A DNA stretch of 64,000 nucleotides from Anaerotruncus massiliensis (ex Togo et al. 2026) (lineage in GTDB: Bacteria > Bacillota > Clostridia > Oscillospirales > Ruminococcaceae): positions 308,863 to 372,862 of the forward strand of contig NZ_LT962687.1 of assembly GCF_900199635.1 (NCBI RefSeq), given 5' to 3'. A program made the position numbers and the translations under genes. Each line of letters begins with the position of its first letter. Position 1 is the first letter of the stretch. This document shows positions 28,177-36,990 of this stretch, in pieces. The notes beneath the pieces were generated by a model. It did no database searches, was not told the DNA's origin, and was given only the letters and a program-made list of their open reading frames with translations.

Positions 28177-29589
28177 ATGGCCACCACCCGCATCATGCCG
28201 CTGCACGCAGGAAAGGGCCGCACGGTCGGCAAGGCCATCAGCGACATCATCGACTATGTAAAAAATCCAGACAAGACCGACCACGGCAGGCTCATCACCA
28301 GCTACCAGTGTGACAGCCGCGTGGCGGACGCGCAGTTCCTGCTGGACAAGCAGACCTACGCTGCCCGCACCGGCCGGGTGCGCGGCAAGGATGATGTGAT
28401 TGCCTACCACCTGCGGCAGTCCTTTGTGCCGGGCGAGATTACGCCGGAGGAAGCAAATCGGCTGGGCGTGGAGCTGGCCCGGCGCTTTACCAAAGGCAAG
28501 CACGCTTTCATCGTCTGCACCCACATCGACAAGTCTCACGTCCACAACCATATTATATGGAACTCCACCACGCTGGAGTGTGACCGCAAGTTCCGCAATT
28601 TCTGGGGAAGCACCCGTGCCGTCCGCCGTCTGAACGATACCATCTGCATTGAGAACGGCTATTCCATCGTGGAGACCCCTAAGCGGCGCGGCCAGAGCTA
28701 CAACAAGTGGCTGGGCGACGCGGCGAAGCCCTCCCACAAGGAGCAACTGCGCCAGGCCATTGACAGGGCACTGGTACAGAAACCGGGCACCTTGGAGGAG
28801 CTTCTTCGTCTGCTGGAACAGGACGGCTTCACCGTCCACCGGCGCGGCAAAACCATTTCCATCAGCGCGGAGGGCTGGGGCAACAATATCCGCTTTGACC
28901 GACTGGGGGACGGCTACACGCTGGACGATCTGCTTGCCGTCCTCTCCGGGCAAAAGGAGCATACACCCCGAAAGGAAACTGCTGTGCAGGCTGCTCCGCC
29001 CAAGGTCAATCTGCTGGTAGACATCCAGGCAAAACTCCAGGCCGGGAAAGGCGCCGGGTATACACGCTGGGCCAAGGTGTTCAACCTCAAGCAGATGGCT
29101 CAAACCCTCAACTATCTGTCCGAACACGGCCTACTGGACTATGCCGACCTGGAAACAAAAACGGCAGAGGCAACAGCCCGATACAATGCGCTATCTGCAC
29201 AGATTAAGGCGGCCGAAAAGCGCATGGCTGAGATCGCCGTGCTGCGCACGCACATCGTCAACTATGCTAAGACCCGCGAGACCTATGTGGCCTACCGAAG
29301 GGCCGGATATTCTCGGAAATTTTACGCGGAGCATGAGGATGAGATCCGGCTGCACCAAGCGGCCAAGGAGGCCTTTAATGAGCTGAACGTGAAAAAGCTG
29401 CCCACCATCAAGGAGCTTCAGTCCGAGTATGCCCAGCTGCTGGCGGATAAGAAAAAGGCTTACGGAGAGTACCGGCAGGCCCGCGCCGCCATGCGGGAAC
29501 TGCTGACCGTCAAGAACAACGTGGATCGGGTCCTGGCGATAGAGCCGACCGAGCCGCAACAGAAAGAAAAAGACCACGGCCAGCGGTGA
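28177..29589 (+). CDS. Relaxase (MOBP-type mobilization nuclease)
   Basis: 470-residue relaxase that would nick oriT and pilot the transferred strand. The N-terminal catalytic domain has the candidate tyrosine in DIIDYVKNP (Y27) and the three-histidine metal motif HIDKSHVHNHIIW (H116, H121, H123, H125 region). A helical, charged C-terminal half includes a long coiled-coil-like stretch (KTAEATARYNALSAQIKAAE) and ends in E/P/Q-rich residues. The ATG was chosen for the GGAAGGAGG site just upstream; the frame is open further upstream only by chance. The relaxase follows mobC but is separated from it by an opposite-strand regulator, so it probably has its own promoter. Confidence 0.93.
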   Translation: MATTRIMPLHAGKGRTVGKAISDIIDYVKNPDKTDHGRLITSYQCDSRVADAQFLLDKQTYAARTGRVRGKDDVIAYHLRQSFVPGEITPEEANRLGVELARRFTKGKHAFIVCTHIDKSHVHNHIIWNSTTLECDRKFRNFWGSTRAVRRLNDTICIENGYSIVETPKRRGQSYNKWLGDAAKPSHKEQLRQAIDRALVQKPGTLEELLRLLEQDGFTVHRRGKTISISAEGWGNNIRFDRLGDGYTLDDLLAVLSGQKEHTPRKETAVQAAPPKVNLLVDIQAKLQAGKGAGYTRWAKVFNLKQMAQTLNYLSEHGLLDYADLETKTAEATARYNALSAQIKAAEKRMAEIAVLRTHIVNYAKTRETYVAYRRAGYSRKFYAEHEDEIRLHQAAKEAFNELNVKKLPTIKELQSEYAQLLADKKKAYGEYRQARAAMRELLTVKNNVDRVLAIEPTEPQQKEKDHGQR

Positions 29590-29839
29590 GCTGGTCGCGG
29601 TCAAAAGCGTTCGCCAGAACGCGCAGCCACAGATTGAAAATCTGTGTTCAAAGGGGGCTTGGGGGACTTCCCTCAACAAGCGCGTGGGGCTATCTGGATA
29701 GCCACAGGCATCGCTTGCCACTTTTGTTCGCAAACAATATCCGTATCCTTTACACGATGATTTACTTTTATTATCATAGTCGTAATAAGTATATAAACTA
29801 CTTACATATAAGCACCTAAAATATGAAAGGGCTGATAAA
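29590..29839 (+). promoter_or_regulatory. GC-to-AT transition after the relaxase with a candidate promoter
   Basis: Composition changes abruptly from the GC-rich ICE to an AT-rich segment at about 29.74 kb. TTTACA (29749-29754), 17 nt, TATCAT (29772-29777) is a plausible sigma-A promoter for the small gene at 29840. The first part contains no recognisable gene. Confidence 0.5.
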
Positions 29840-30136
29840 ATGATGACCTTTGAAAAGGTTTTAGAAGTATTCAACGATTACCTAAATAAAGATAGTGTTT
29901 TGGAGGTGGTGAACACTAAGCGAGGATACACCGTTATGATTTGGGATGAAAAAGATGAGCAATGGTTTGGTGTGGAACATTGCAAAGCCCCCGAGCTTTT
30001 ACGGGATGCCTTACTTGATGGCTATCGTGATTTTTTAGAGCAACAACTTACTCATAACCGCAGGAGTTTAACCGAAACAGAAATCTTAGATATTCAAAAC
30101 CGATGTGAACAGCTTTATGATTTGTGTGGAGAATAA
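29840..30136 (+). CDS. Hypothetical acidic protein, AT-rich paralogue of the protein at 25822
   Basis: 98-residue soluble protein beginning MMTFEKVLEVFNDYLNKDS. It aligns along its whole length with the gene at 25822: same opening, a central KRGYTVMIWD strand in place of RRGYVRISWN, and a helical acidic C-terminus. It has no known domain. Low GC content fits the flanking resistance cassette rather than the ICE backbone. A candidate promoter lies upstream and a bidirectional terminator downstream, so it is probably monocistronic. Function unknown; two variants in one element hint at a conserved role in ICE biology. Confidence 0.65.
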   Translation: MMTFEKVLEVFNDYLNKDSVLEVVNTKRGYTVMIWDEKDEQWFGVEHCKAPELLRDALLDGYRDFLEQQLTHNRRSLTETEILDIQNRCEQLYDLCGE

Positions 30137-30147
30137 AAAAATAACCT

Positions 30148-30185
30148 AAAAAGTGCGATAGCCTGTGTAGGTGTCGCACTTTTTT
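30148..30185. terminator. Bidirectional intrinsic terminator
   Basis: AAAAAGTGCGATA pairs with TGTCGCACTTTTT around an 11-base loop, giving A- and T-runs on both sides. It lies between a rightward small gene and a leftward XRE gene. Confidence 0.85.
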
Positions 30186-30216
30186 CAGTTGGCTTGGCTT
30201 ACGAAAACAGCGTTAA

Positions 30217-30570
30217 TTATTCCGCAGTTTCTCTTGCCTTTTTCAAGCCTTGAGCCGTAGCTTCCATCACGATAAGCTCCTTTTCTTCCATATCATTCAA
30301 CAGTACATCAACTTGTTTGCGGCGATTGTTGTCGCCATCTTCATTGCATGGAAAAAAGAACTGGTCTACAGAGATGTCAAGCAAGGTAGTAATGAGATAA
30401 AATTTGTTAAGCCTTGGGTGCTGCCCCCTGTTCTCTATATACATAATAGAGCGTGGCGTAAGGTCTACCAGTTGGGCAAGATATTCCTGTGTCCACCCTT
30501 TTGCTTCCCGAGCTTTTTTTATCGCTATACCTAACGGCTTAAAATCAAGTTTTCTTTCATCTTGGTACAT
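30217..30570 (-). CDS. XRE-family helix-turn-helix regulator
   Basis: 117-residue DNA-binding protein. The Cro/C1 helix-turn-helix spans about residues 12-66 (IAIKKAREAKGWTQEYLAQL, DLTPRSIMYIENRGQHPRL). The remainder is an acidic/basic helical tail that may dimerise. It is AT-rich and transcribed leftward, away from the bacitracin cassette, so it may regulate itself or element functions. Similar regulators accompany Tn916/Tn1549 regulatory ends. The target is unknown. Confidence 0.82.
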   Translation of the reverse strand: MYQDERKLDFKPLGIAIKKAREAKGWTQEYLAQLVDLTPRSIMYIENRGQHPRLNKFYLITTLLDISVDQFFFPCNEDGDNNRRKQVDVLLNDMEEKELIVMEATAQGLKKARETAE

Positions 30571-30735
30571 TTTAATATCATCCTATATCATTGTACATTT
30601 CGGGTGATGATATTTGAACGAAGTATGATTTTATGTTTAGTAGTGTATAATTTCGTATTAGTGGAGAGAAACTTGCTATTATTCGTCATTCCGTATATAA
30701 TAATTATATACTCTTTGCGAAAGGAAGTTGATATT

Positions 30736-30933
30736 ATGAATTACATTTCTGTGAAAGCCGCTTCTGAAAAATGGGGCATATCGGAAAGACGGATACAAAA
30801 ATTATGTGAGGAAAATCGCATTGACGGAACTGAAAAATTTGGTCGTGCATGGATGATACCAAAAGATGCAGAAAAACCCGTTGATGGACGTATGAAAACA
30901 AGGAACAAACAGGAGGAGAATCATGGAATTTAA
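30736..30933 (+). CDS. Small helix-turn-helix (excisionase/MerR-like) protein
   Basis: 65-residue protein, MNYISVKAASEKWGISERRI followed by QKLCEENRIDG and RAWMIPKDAEKP. This is the compact winged-helix fold of excisionase-like DNA-binding proteins. AAAGGAAG precedes the ATG. The last 11 bases overlap the start of the bcrR-like gene, so the two are probably co-transcribed. Role unknown: it could be a remnant excisionase brought with the cassette or an accessory regulator. Confidence 0.7.
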   Translation: MNYISVKAASEKWGISERRIQKLCEENRIDGTEKFGRAWMIPKDAEKPVDGRMKTRNKQEENHGI

Positions 30934-31537
30934 TGAAAAGCTACAACAGCTTAGGACTGGAAAGAACTTAACGCAGGAACAACTTGCGGAGCAATTATAT
31001 GTATCAAGAACAGCCATTTCAAAATGGGAAAGCGGCAAGGGTTACCCTAACATTGAGTCGCTCAAGTGTATTTCTAAATTCTTTTCTGTGACCATAGATG
31101 AACTGCTATCGGGCGAAGAACTGATTACACTTGCCGAAACTGAAAATCGTTCCAACTTGAAAAAAATTTACAGTTTCATTTATGGAATATTAGATATGAT
31201 GGCGGTTACTTTTATACTTTTGCCGTTGTATGGTAACCTTGTTGACGGATATATTTATTCTGTCAATCTACTTTCATTTACAGACACTACCCCAATATAT
31301 CTTGCAATCTATTGGATTGTTTTTATTGTTTTGATTGCACTTGGGATAGCGAAACTGATGTGTGTTTGTTTTGAAAAGGAATCATGGAGCAACATAATCA
31401 CAAAATGCTCTCTCGTGCTGAGTACGCTTTTTATCTGCTTCTTCGCTACGGCAAGACAACCCTATGTAACCGCCCTTATGTTTCTGCTATTTGTTGCTAA
31501 AATATTTGTCTGGATAAAGCAAACCCAAACAAAGTAA
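30923..31537 (+). CDS. bcrR: BcrR-like membrane-bound one-component regulator of bacitracin resistance
   Basis: 204-residue protein combining an N-terminal XRE helix-turn-helix (TQEQLAEQLYVSRTAISKWE, then GYPNIESLKCISKFFSVTID) with four hydrophobic segments (about residues 80-100, 117-147, 155-175 and 178-200). This layout is that of Enterococcus BcrR, which senses bacitracin at the membrane and activates bcrABD. The assignment is strengthened by the next genes (ABC ATPase, permease, UppP) and by two GACA-N7-TGTC sites, the known BcrR operator pattern, between this gene and bcrA. AGGAGGAGA precedes the ATG. The HTH-plus-membrane family has other members, so the name relies partly on context. 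Confidence 0.8.
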   Translation: MEFNEKLQQLRTGKNLTQEQLAEQLYVSRTAISKWESGKGYPNIESLKCISKFFSVTIDELLSGEELITLAETENRSNLKKIYSFIYGILDMMAVTFILLPLYGNLVDGYIYSVNLLSFTDTTPIYLAIYWIVFIVLIALGIAKLMCVCFEKESWSNIITKCSLVLSTLFICFFATARQPYVTALMFLLFVAKIFVWIKQTQTK

Positions 31538-31566
31538 AATGCCATAAACCCTTTAAAATAGGCTCT

Positions 31567-31613
31567 GACACGATAAGTGTCGGAGCTTTTTTCGTGCTGA
31601 CATCTATTGTGTC
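31567..31613 (+). promoter_or_regulatory. Two BcrR-type operators (GACA-N7-TGTC); the first also forms the bcrR terminator
   Basis: GACA-CGATAAG-TGTC (31567-31581) and GACA-TCTATTG-TGTC (31599-31613) both match the reported BcrR inverted repeat. Their centres are 32 bp apart, about three helical turns. The first is the core of a hairpin (CTCTGACAC ... GTGTCGGAG) followed by TTTTTT, which would terminate bcrR transcription. A candidate promoter for bcrA (TTGTGA from 31618, then TATGCA-like) lies just downstream. Confidence 0.75.
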
Positions 31614-31717
31614 GGCATTGTGACGGTAGATTTCTTGGCTTCTATGCAATACTCGTGGATAATAAGATTGTGGTCAGCGAAAACAAGAACAGCAACCCAC
31701 GGAAAGGAGAATCAAAT

Positions 31718-32635
31718 ATGGATTATATCATTGAAACAGAAAATCTTACGAAGCGATACGGAACAGCCACCGTTGTCGATAAGGTAAATCTTCATGTGCC
31801 AAAGGGCAAAATTTATGGTTTGCTCGGCAGAAACGGAGCAGGCAAAACCACAGCAATGAAAATGATGTTGCAGCTTGCTTTCCCAACGGAGGGAACGGTA
31901 CGCTTGTTTGGCACAAACTATAAGGAAAATATCCATACCCTTTATAGCAAAGTAGGCTCTATTATCGAAACACCGGGATTTTACAGTAATTTAACAGGGT
32001 ATGAGAATTTGCAAATTCTCGCTAAACTGCGAGGGGGAGTATCTAAAAGTGGAGTAGAAAAAGCTCTTGAAGTTGTGGGGCTGCATAAGGAGAAAAGAAA
32101 AGTCTTTTCCGATTATTCCCTCGGAATGAAGCAACGGCTTGGTATTGCCGCCGCCATTATGCACGAGCCGGAGCTTTTAATACTTGACGAACCGATTAAC
32201 GGACTTGACCCCATTGGAATAGTTGAAATACGCTCATTTTTATCTGAACTTAGTCACAATCATGGCATTACCATTTTTATCTCAAGCCATGTTTTAAGCG
32301 AGATTGAACAGATAGCAGATATTATCGGCGTTATGCACGAGGGGCATTTAGTAGAGGAAGTGAATATATCCGAGCTTCACAAAAGGAATCGAAAATACAT
32401 TCAATTTGATTTATCTGACAGTGAGATAGCCGGAAAGATTTTAGAAAACCACTACCACATGACGGATTTTACAGTGCAGGACGGTACGGTGAGAATTTAT
32501 GACTTTAGCCAAAGTGTTGGAGAAATCAATCGAGAATTTGCACGAAATGGACTGCTCGTGACAAGGATAAATGATAGTGAGGAAAACTTAGAGGACTACT
32601 TTTCTAAACTGATTGGAGGTGGCGGTATTGCTTAA
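31718..32635 (+). CDS. bcrA: ABC transporter ATP-binding protein (bacitracin resistance BcrA-type)
   Basis: 305-residue ATPase. Walker A is [12 protein letters not shown], the signature is [11 protein letters not shown], Walker B is [12 protein letters not shown], and the H-loop is in [13 protein letters not shown]. The opening [15 protein letters not shown] and the length fit BcrA-like ATPases that pair with a six-helix permease for bacitracin or lantibiotic self-protection. The ATG follows AAAGGAGAA; an upstream in-frame extension has no ribosome binding site. The permease gene overlaps its end. Position in a bcrR-A-B-D order supports bacitracin export or target protection. Confidence 0.9.
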   Translation: MDYIIETENLTKRYGTATVVDKVNLHVPKGKIYGLLGRNGAGKTTAMKMMLQLAFPTEGTVRLFGTNYKENIHTLYSKVGSIIETPGFYSNLTGYENLQILAKLRGGVSKSGVEKALEVVGLHKEKRKVFSDYSLGMKQRLGIAAAIMHEPELLILDEPINGLDPIGIVEIRSFLSELSHNHGITIFISSHVLSEIEQIADIIGVMHEGHLVEEVNISELHKRNRKYIQFDLSDSEIAGKILENHYHMTDFTVQDGTVRIYDFSQSVGEINREFARNGLLVTRINDSEENLEDYFSKLIGGGGIA

Positions 32636-33377
32636 TCTTATTTCTTGTGAATTATTAAAACTAAAGCGTTCAAAAATGGTGCTAATTAGTGTGGCAGGGG
32701 TATTATCTACCCCACTTTTGATGTTAATAGAAGCCTTGCAAACACATTTTGATAAGCCGGAGATTATCTTTACCTTGTCTGACATATACAGCGACAGTGT
32801 ACTGTATATCATGCTGCTGGTAAACATTATGATATATGTGGCAATTGCAGCTTACTTGTTTAGCAGAGAGTACACAGAAAGCACCCTCAAAACCATATTG
32901 CCCATACCCATTTCAAGGACAAAACTATTAATTGGAAAATTTTGCACCCTGCTTCTTTGGATTGTTATGCTAACCCTTGTAACATGGGCAGGTATATTTA
33001 TCGTTTGTGGGCTATATGACGCTGTCTTTACATTGGAGGGATATAGCTTACTAGTGGCAATAGTATGGCTCCCCAAGTTTTTGTTTGGCAGTATCCTGAT
33101 GTTTTTAACAGTTTCTCCTTTTGTGTTTGTTGCTATGAAAACAAAAGGATTTGTCGCCCCGATGATTGGCTCTGCCGTGATTGTCATGGGAAGTGCCGCA
33201 CTTTCAAATCAAGAATGGGGAGCGTTGTATCCGTGGACAGCCACCTATTTCTTGGTGCAGGGTAAACTTCAGAGTACCGGCTATCCTACACTGCTGTCTG
33301 TATCTATTATTATTCTTGTATCAGCAGTTGGTTTTCTTATGACCTTTCATCATTTTAAAAAGGAGGATTTGAAATAA
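32628..33377 (+). CDS. bcrB: ABC transporter permease (BcrB-type)
   Basis: 249-residue integral membrane protein with about six hydrophobic segments. It opens [16 protein letters not shown], the usual start of ABC-2/BcrB-type permeases. The TTG start was chosen because GGAGGTGG lies eight nt upstream, inside the end of bcrA; the frame is open a few codons further. Motifs include [19 protein letters not shown], typical of this permease family. It works with the preceding ATPase. The stop codon shares a base with the next start. Confidence 0.87.
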   Translation: MLNLISCELLKLKRSKMVLISVAGVLSTPLLMLIEALQTHFDKPEIIFTLSDIYSDSVLYIMLLVNIMIYVAIAAYLFSREYTESTLKTILPIPISRTKLLIGKFCTLLLWIVMLTLVTWAGIFIVCGLYDAVFTLEGYSLLVAIVWLPKFLFGSILMFLTVSPFVFVAMKTKGFVAPMIGSAVIVMGSAALSNQEWGALYPWTATYFLVQGKLQSTGYPTLLSVSIIILVSAVGFLMTFHHFKKEDLK

Positions 33378-34204
33378 TGGTACTTGATTTTATAGAAATT
33401 TTAAAAGTTATTTTTCTTGGAATTGTTGAGGGTATTACTGAGTGGCTACCTATCAGCAGCACAGGACATATGATTCTTGTGGACGAATTTATCACACTTA
33501 ATATGAGCGAAGCATTTAAAGAAATGTTTTTTGTTGTTATTCAACTTGGAGCTATACTCGCAGTGGTTGTAATGTTTTGGAACAAGATGTTTCCCTTTCA
33601 ATTTAAGAACAAAGCACAGTCAATTGTTAAAAAGGATACTTTCTCGTTGTGGTTCAAGGTTGCGGTAGCTTGTGTACCGTCAGCTATTATGGGGATTCTA
33701 TTTGATGATTATTTGGATGCTTACCTCCAAACCCCCATTGTGATTTCAATCATGTTAATCTTTTATGGTTTGTTATTCATTCTCATAGAAAATTGGAATA
33801 AAAAGCGTACTCCTACTACTATGGCACTTTCTGACATCAGCTATAAAACAGCAATCTTGATAGGGGCATTTCAAGTGTTATCACTTATACCCGGCACATC
33901 ACGGTCGGGAGCAACGATTATAGGTGCTTTACTCATAGGAGTTTCACGAGTGGCAGCAGCAGAGTTTACTTTTTTCCTCGCAGTACCTACTATGCTTGGA
34001 GCAAGTGCTTTTAAGCTGTTAAAATTCGGGTTTGAATTTACAAGTGCAGAACTGCTCGCTCTTGTTCTCGGTATGGCTGTGGCATTTGCGGTATCTGTCT
34101 TAGTAATTAAATTCCTAATGAACTTTATCAAAAAACATGATTTTAAGGTGTTTGGTTGGTATCGAATTGTGCTTGGTATACTTGTTGTACTTATAAAATC
34201 TTAA
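33377..34204 (+). CDS. uppP: Undecaprenyl-diphosphate phosphatase (UppP/BacA family, BcrD-like)
   Basis: 275-residue membrane phosphatase that recycles undecaprenyl pyrophosphate, the target of bacitracin. Family motifs are present: [17 protein letters not shown] near the N-terminus (catalytic Glu region) and [17 protein letters not shown] (Arg/Ser motif). About eight hydrophobic helices are visible. AAGGAGG lies before the ATG, which overlaps the bcrB stop. The gene ends before a strong terminator. In enterococcal and clostridial bcrABD operons the third gene encodes exactly this enzyme, so the trio should confer bacitracin resistance. Confidence 0.92.
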   Translation: MVLDFIEILKVIFLGIVEGITEWLPISSTGHMILVDEFITLNMSEAFKEMFFVVIQLGAILAVVVMFWNKMFPFQFKNKAQSIVKKDTFSLWFKVAVACVPSAIMGILFDDYLDAYLQTPIVISIMLIFYGLLFILIENWNKKRTPTTMALSDISYKTAILIGAFQVLSLIPGTSRSGATIIGALLIGVSRVAAAEFTFFLAVPTMLGASAFKLLKFGFEFTSAELLALVLGMAVAFAVSVLVIKFLMNFIKKHDFKVFGWYRIVLGILVVLIKS

Positions 34205-34230
34205 TAATGCGTTTTCTTTGTGCGCGAATA

Positions 34231-34269
34231 AAAATGCCAGTTGGTCCTTAAGATCAGCTGGCATTTTTG
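34231..34269 (+). terminator. Intrinsic terminator of the bcr operon
   Basis: AAAATGCCAGTTG pairs with CAGCTGGCATTTTT across a short loop, with A- and T-runs on both sides. Confidence 0.87.
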
Positions 34270-34371
34270 TTTCTGGGGATGGAAAACAACCCAGAGATTC
34301 TCGTTGTCGATCTCCTCCTGATTTTAGTTTGCATGGTGAATTTTGCAAATTGAATCTACAGGAGGTTAATA

Positions 34372-34842
34372 ATGGGATTTAATTATGGATATGAGAAAAA
34401 GAAGTTTGATAGTAGATGGAAGCGTTTAGAAGTTGAGTATTGTGATGCAGGGATGAGCGAAGAACAGATTGCTGCCATGAAAGAATATGACTGGGCATGG
34501 TTTTGCAGTCAAAGGGTTTTTCAAAACCATACGCAACCAATACCTTGTGAACAATATGATGAAGTATGTGGTCAATCACAGCTGTTCCGAAAGTTTGCAT
34601 CGTTATCTTATCAATGGGATGTTGATAAGATTGATCAAACGCGATATGGATGGTTGGCTTCGGTGGAAAACGAACAACTACTGTTGAGATTGAAGAAGCT
34701 GTCGAAGAAAGATTTGGAGCTATTGACATTACTTTTTGTGGATGGTTATCGTCAAATTGATGTAGCACGTCTTTGGCATTGTTCCAGAAGTGCTGTTGCA
34801 CAAAGATTTAAAAAAATAAAAAAATTTTTGAATAACACTTAA
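34372..34842 (+). CDS. Sigma-70-like / RNA polymerase sigma region 4 regulator
   Basis: 156-residue protein beginning MGFNYGYEKKKFDSRWKRLE. The C-terminal third (LSKKDLELLTLLFVDGYRQI, DVARLWHCSRSAVAQRFKKI) is a sigma region 4-like helix-turn-helix. The N-terminal part lacks a clear sigma region 2. This matches the short sigma-like proteins (Tn916 Orf7-like) near the regulatory/recombination end of conjugative transposons. AGGAGG lies before the ATG. It is AT-rich like the upstream bcr cassette. A role in controlling excision or transfer genes is inferred from position. Confidence 0.78.
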   Translation: MGFNYGYEKKKFDSRWKRLEVEYCDAGMSEEQIAAMKEYDWAWFCSQRVFQNHTQPIPCEQYDEVCGQSQLFRKFASLSYQWDVDKIDQTRYGWLASVENEQLLLRLKKLSKKDLELLTLLFVDGYRQIDVARLWHCSRSAVAQRFKKIKKFLNNT

Positions 34843-35318
34843 CAAATGAAGCGTATCAGTGCCTACCCATTGAGGGAAGAACATTCTCCCAATGTGGAGC
34901 TTGACAATTTCATAGACGGCATTTCCGGTACATAACCTATGTACGAGCGAATCAGGCACGCCGCGAAGATGGACAGCCCCAGGAGGTGATGAATAGGACT
35001 GTTCCGAGCGATCCACGTCAGCCTGATACCCGAAAGTGGCATTTCAGGGCGCGATGACTGCATAGGGGTTAAAGATACTTCCTCACGGCCTCCTAAAGAC
35101 TTGGGGGGAACTCTGCGGCGCACGAGTAAAACGACGCTGTGGAGTTATGACAGCCGCGCCAGCGGAGACCGGAATGTCCCCATCGCCAGGGGTGCGTGGC
35201 AAATGTGGCGAGTAAATTTTTCAAAGTCAGATACCATGCGCTGGCAGCTTCGGTTGCCAGCGCATTCATGTGATTTTGAAAGCAACAACCACATCTTTGA
35301 CAGAAAGGGGGACCACCT
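34843..35318 (+). other. 476-bp intergenic region between the sigma-like gene and the excisionase
   Basis: No convincing protein gene is seen. A 29-codon frame (34846-34935, MKRISAYPLREEHSPNVELD...) starts right after the sigma-like gene but has no known match. A perfect 11-bp hairpin ATGCGCTGGCA/TGCCAGCGCAT (35236-35265) lies near the end without a strong T run. Composition rises to GC-rich again here, marking the right edge of the AT-rich cassette. The region may hold regulatory sites for xis/int. Confidence 0.5.
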
Positions 35319-35549
35319 ATGGAAAAATTGATTTCGCGGAAAGAGGCTGCCAAATTACTGGGGATTAGCATTGCCACTTTGGATGCAGCTCGAAACAGTG
35401 GGCTAATTTCCTATGTTCAGTATGTGCAAAATGGTTGCGTGTACTTTACAGATGCTGGCCTTCAGGAGTATATCGCAAAATGCACCCATCGTGCAAAGCC
35501 AGTGGAAAAAAGCGCTACATACCGCAAGCTGCGAAGTGTCCGAGCTTGA
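35319..35549 (+). CDS. xis: Excisionase-like helix-turn-helix protein
   Basis: 76-residue protein, MEKLISRKEAAKLLGISIAT and a following wing VQYVQNGCVYFTDAGLQEYI: the MerR/Xis-type winged helix used for DNA binding and bending. It is located immediately before two tyrosine integrases, the standard xis-int arrangement. GAAAGGGGGA precedes the ATG. It would set the direction of recombination toward excision. The gene symbol reflects position and fold, not a proven activity. Confidence 0.78.
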   Translation: MEKLISRKEAAKLLGISIATLDAARNSGLISYVQYVQNGCVYFTDAGLQEYIAKCTHRAKPVEKSATYRKLRSVRA

Positions 35550-35633
35550 GCTGTTCCGTATCCTTGCTGGAACCTAATATGTCTGATAAAACAAAGGTAC
35601 AGCGCTGGACATTATTCTTAGGAGGTGACGGAA

Positions 35634-36845
35634 TTGGCAAAAAGAAAAAGGGCAATTCCTCAATATGGTACGGTCGTGCTTAACGGCATTGAATATTATA
35701 GAACCAGAGTCGAAGATTCGGATGGAAACAGAGTGGCGCTTTATGCAAAGACGCCCGAAAAGCTTTATGACAAGGAACTGGAGGCGTTAGAGCAGATTGA
35801 CAGTACTACGTTTCGTCGAAGATCGCCTACGGTTGCTGAGTACTGTGAGAAGTGGCTGCTGATGCAGTCCGTCCATGTTCGGGCCACCACCTTGACAGAT
35901 TATACCTCTAAGGTGCGGCGGCACATTATTGGAGGGCTGGGAGACAAGAGAATGGCTGATGTATCCCTGGATGACATCCAACTTGCCCTCGTACCTGTTT
36001 CCAAGAAGTCGGCTTCGGTTTATAAGTCTGTGGTGATTCTCTGCAAGTCCATTTTCCGGGCGGCCAAGGAGAGCCATGTGATTGACGAGGACCCGACCAT
36101 ATACCTGGATGCAAAGGGAGGAGTTCCCCAGGAAGAAAGACAGGCATTGACGGATGAACAGGTTGAGCGGCTTTTGGACACGATCCGGGATTTGCCGCCC
36201 TATGTATTTGTGATGATCGGTTTATATGCCGGTCTGCGCCGGGAAGAAATCCTGGCGCTGCAATGGGATTCTGTGTATCTGGATGCAGAGGCTCCGTACT
36301 TAACGGTACGGCGGGCATGGCACACAGAACATAACAGGCCGGTCATTCTTACCGAGCTAAAGACCAAAGCGGCACAAAGAAACATTCCTCTCCCGGTCTG
36401 TCTGGTTGAATGTCTGAAAGATGCAAAGAAAAAATCCACTTCGGATTATGTGATTGCCAATCGGGACGGTGATCCGCTATCCTATACACAGTTTAAGCGG
36501 CTGTGGCAGTATATTGTGACGCGGACTGCAAAGCCGAGAATGGCCAGAAAACTTGTGGACGGAAAGTATGTAAAATATATGCTTTACCCGAAACTTGGAG
36601 AAAAAGCCAGGAATAACGGCCATGTGGTATATAGCCTGGATTTTGAAGTGACACCGCATCAGCTGCGGCACACCTACATCACCAATCTGATTCATTCTTC
36701 GGTGGACCCCAAAACGGTACAATATTTGGCGGGCCATGAAAGCAGCAAAATCACGATGGACATTTACGCAAAGGTCAAATACAACAGGCCGGATGATCTT
36801 GTCAAAGCAATGGGCTGTGCCTTTGACTTATGGGACGCTGTGTAA
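35634..36845 (+). CDS. int: Tyrosine recombinase/integrase 1
   Basis: 403-residue site-specific recombinase for ICE integration and excision. It has an N-terminal AP2-like arm-binding segment (AIPQYGTVVLNGIEYYRTRV) and a SAM-like core-binding domain (VAEYCEKWLLMQSVHVRATT). The catalytic domain shows GLYAGLRREE (Arg I), TPHQLRHTYITN (HxxR), YLAGHESSKITMD (His) and the nucleophile in IYAKV. A TTG start was chosen since AGGAGGTG precedes it; a GTG inside the Shine-Dalgarno sequence is less likely. A second integrase of identical length follows after a terminator. Confidence 0.92.
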   Translation: MAKRKRAIPQYGTVVLNGIEYYRTRVEDSDGNRVALYAKTPEKLYDKELEALEQIDSTTFRRRSPTVAEYCEKWLLMQSVHVRATTLTDYTSKVRRHIIGGLGDKRMADVSLDDIQLALVPVSKKSASVYKSVVILCKSIFRAAKESHVIDEDPTIYLDAKGGVPQEERQALTDEQVERLLDTIRDLPPYVFVMIGLYAGLRREEILALQWDSVYLDAEAPYLTVRRAWHTEHNRPVILTELKTKAAQRNIPLPVCLVECLKDAKKKSTSDYVIANRDGDPLSYTQFKRLWQYIVTRTAKPRMARKLVDGKYVKYMLYPKLGEKARNNGHVVYSLDFEVTPHQLRHTYITNLIHSSVDPKTVQYLAGHESSKITMDIYAKVKYNRPDDLVKAMGCAFDLWDAV

Positions 36846-36870
36846 GTTCCGAACAATTCAGAAAATGAAG

Positions 36871-36906
36871 TAAGAGCGAGACAAGGATGTCTCGCTCTTA
36901 GTTTTT
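36871..36906 (+). terminator. Intrinsic terminator between the two integrases
   Basis: A 13-bp perfect stem TAAGAGCGAGACA/TGTCTCGCTCTTA with a four-base loop and a downstream GTTTTT. It separates transcription of the two integrase genes. Confidence 0.85.
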
Positions 36907-36990
36907 CCTTGGCCGTATCTTTGATTCAATTTGAAATCTCTGATAAAAAGGAGGTGTAGATACATCACCACGCGAGAAAGGAAATTAATT

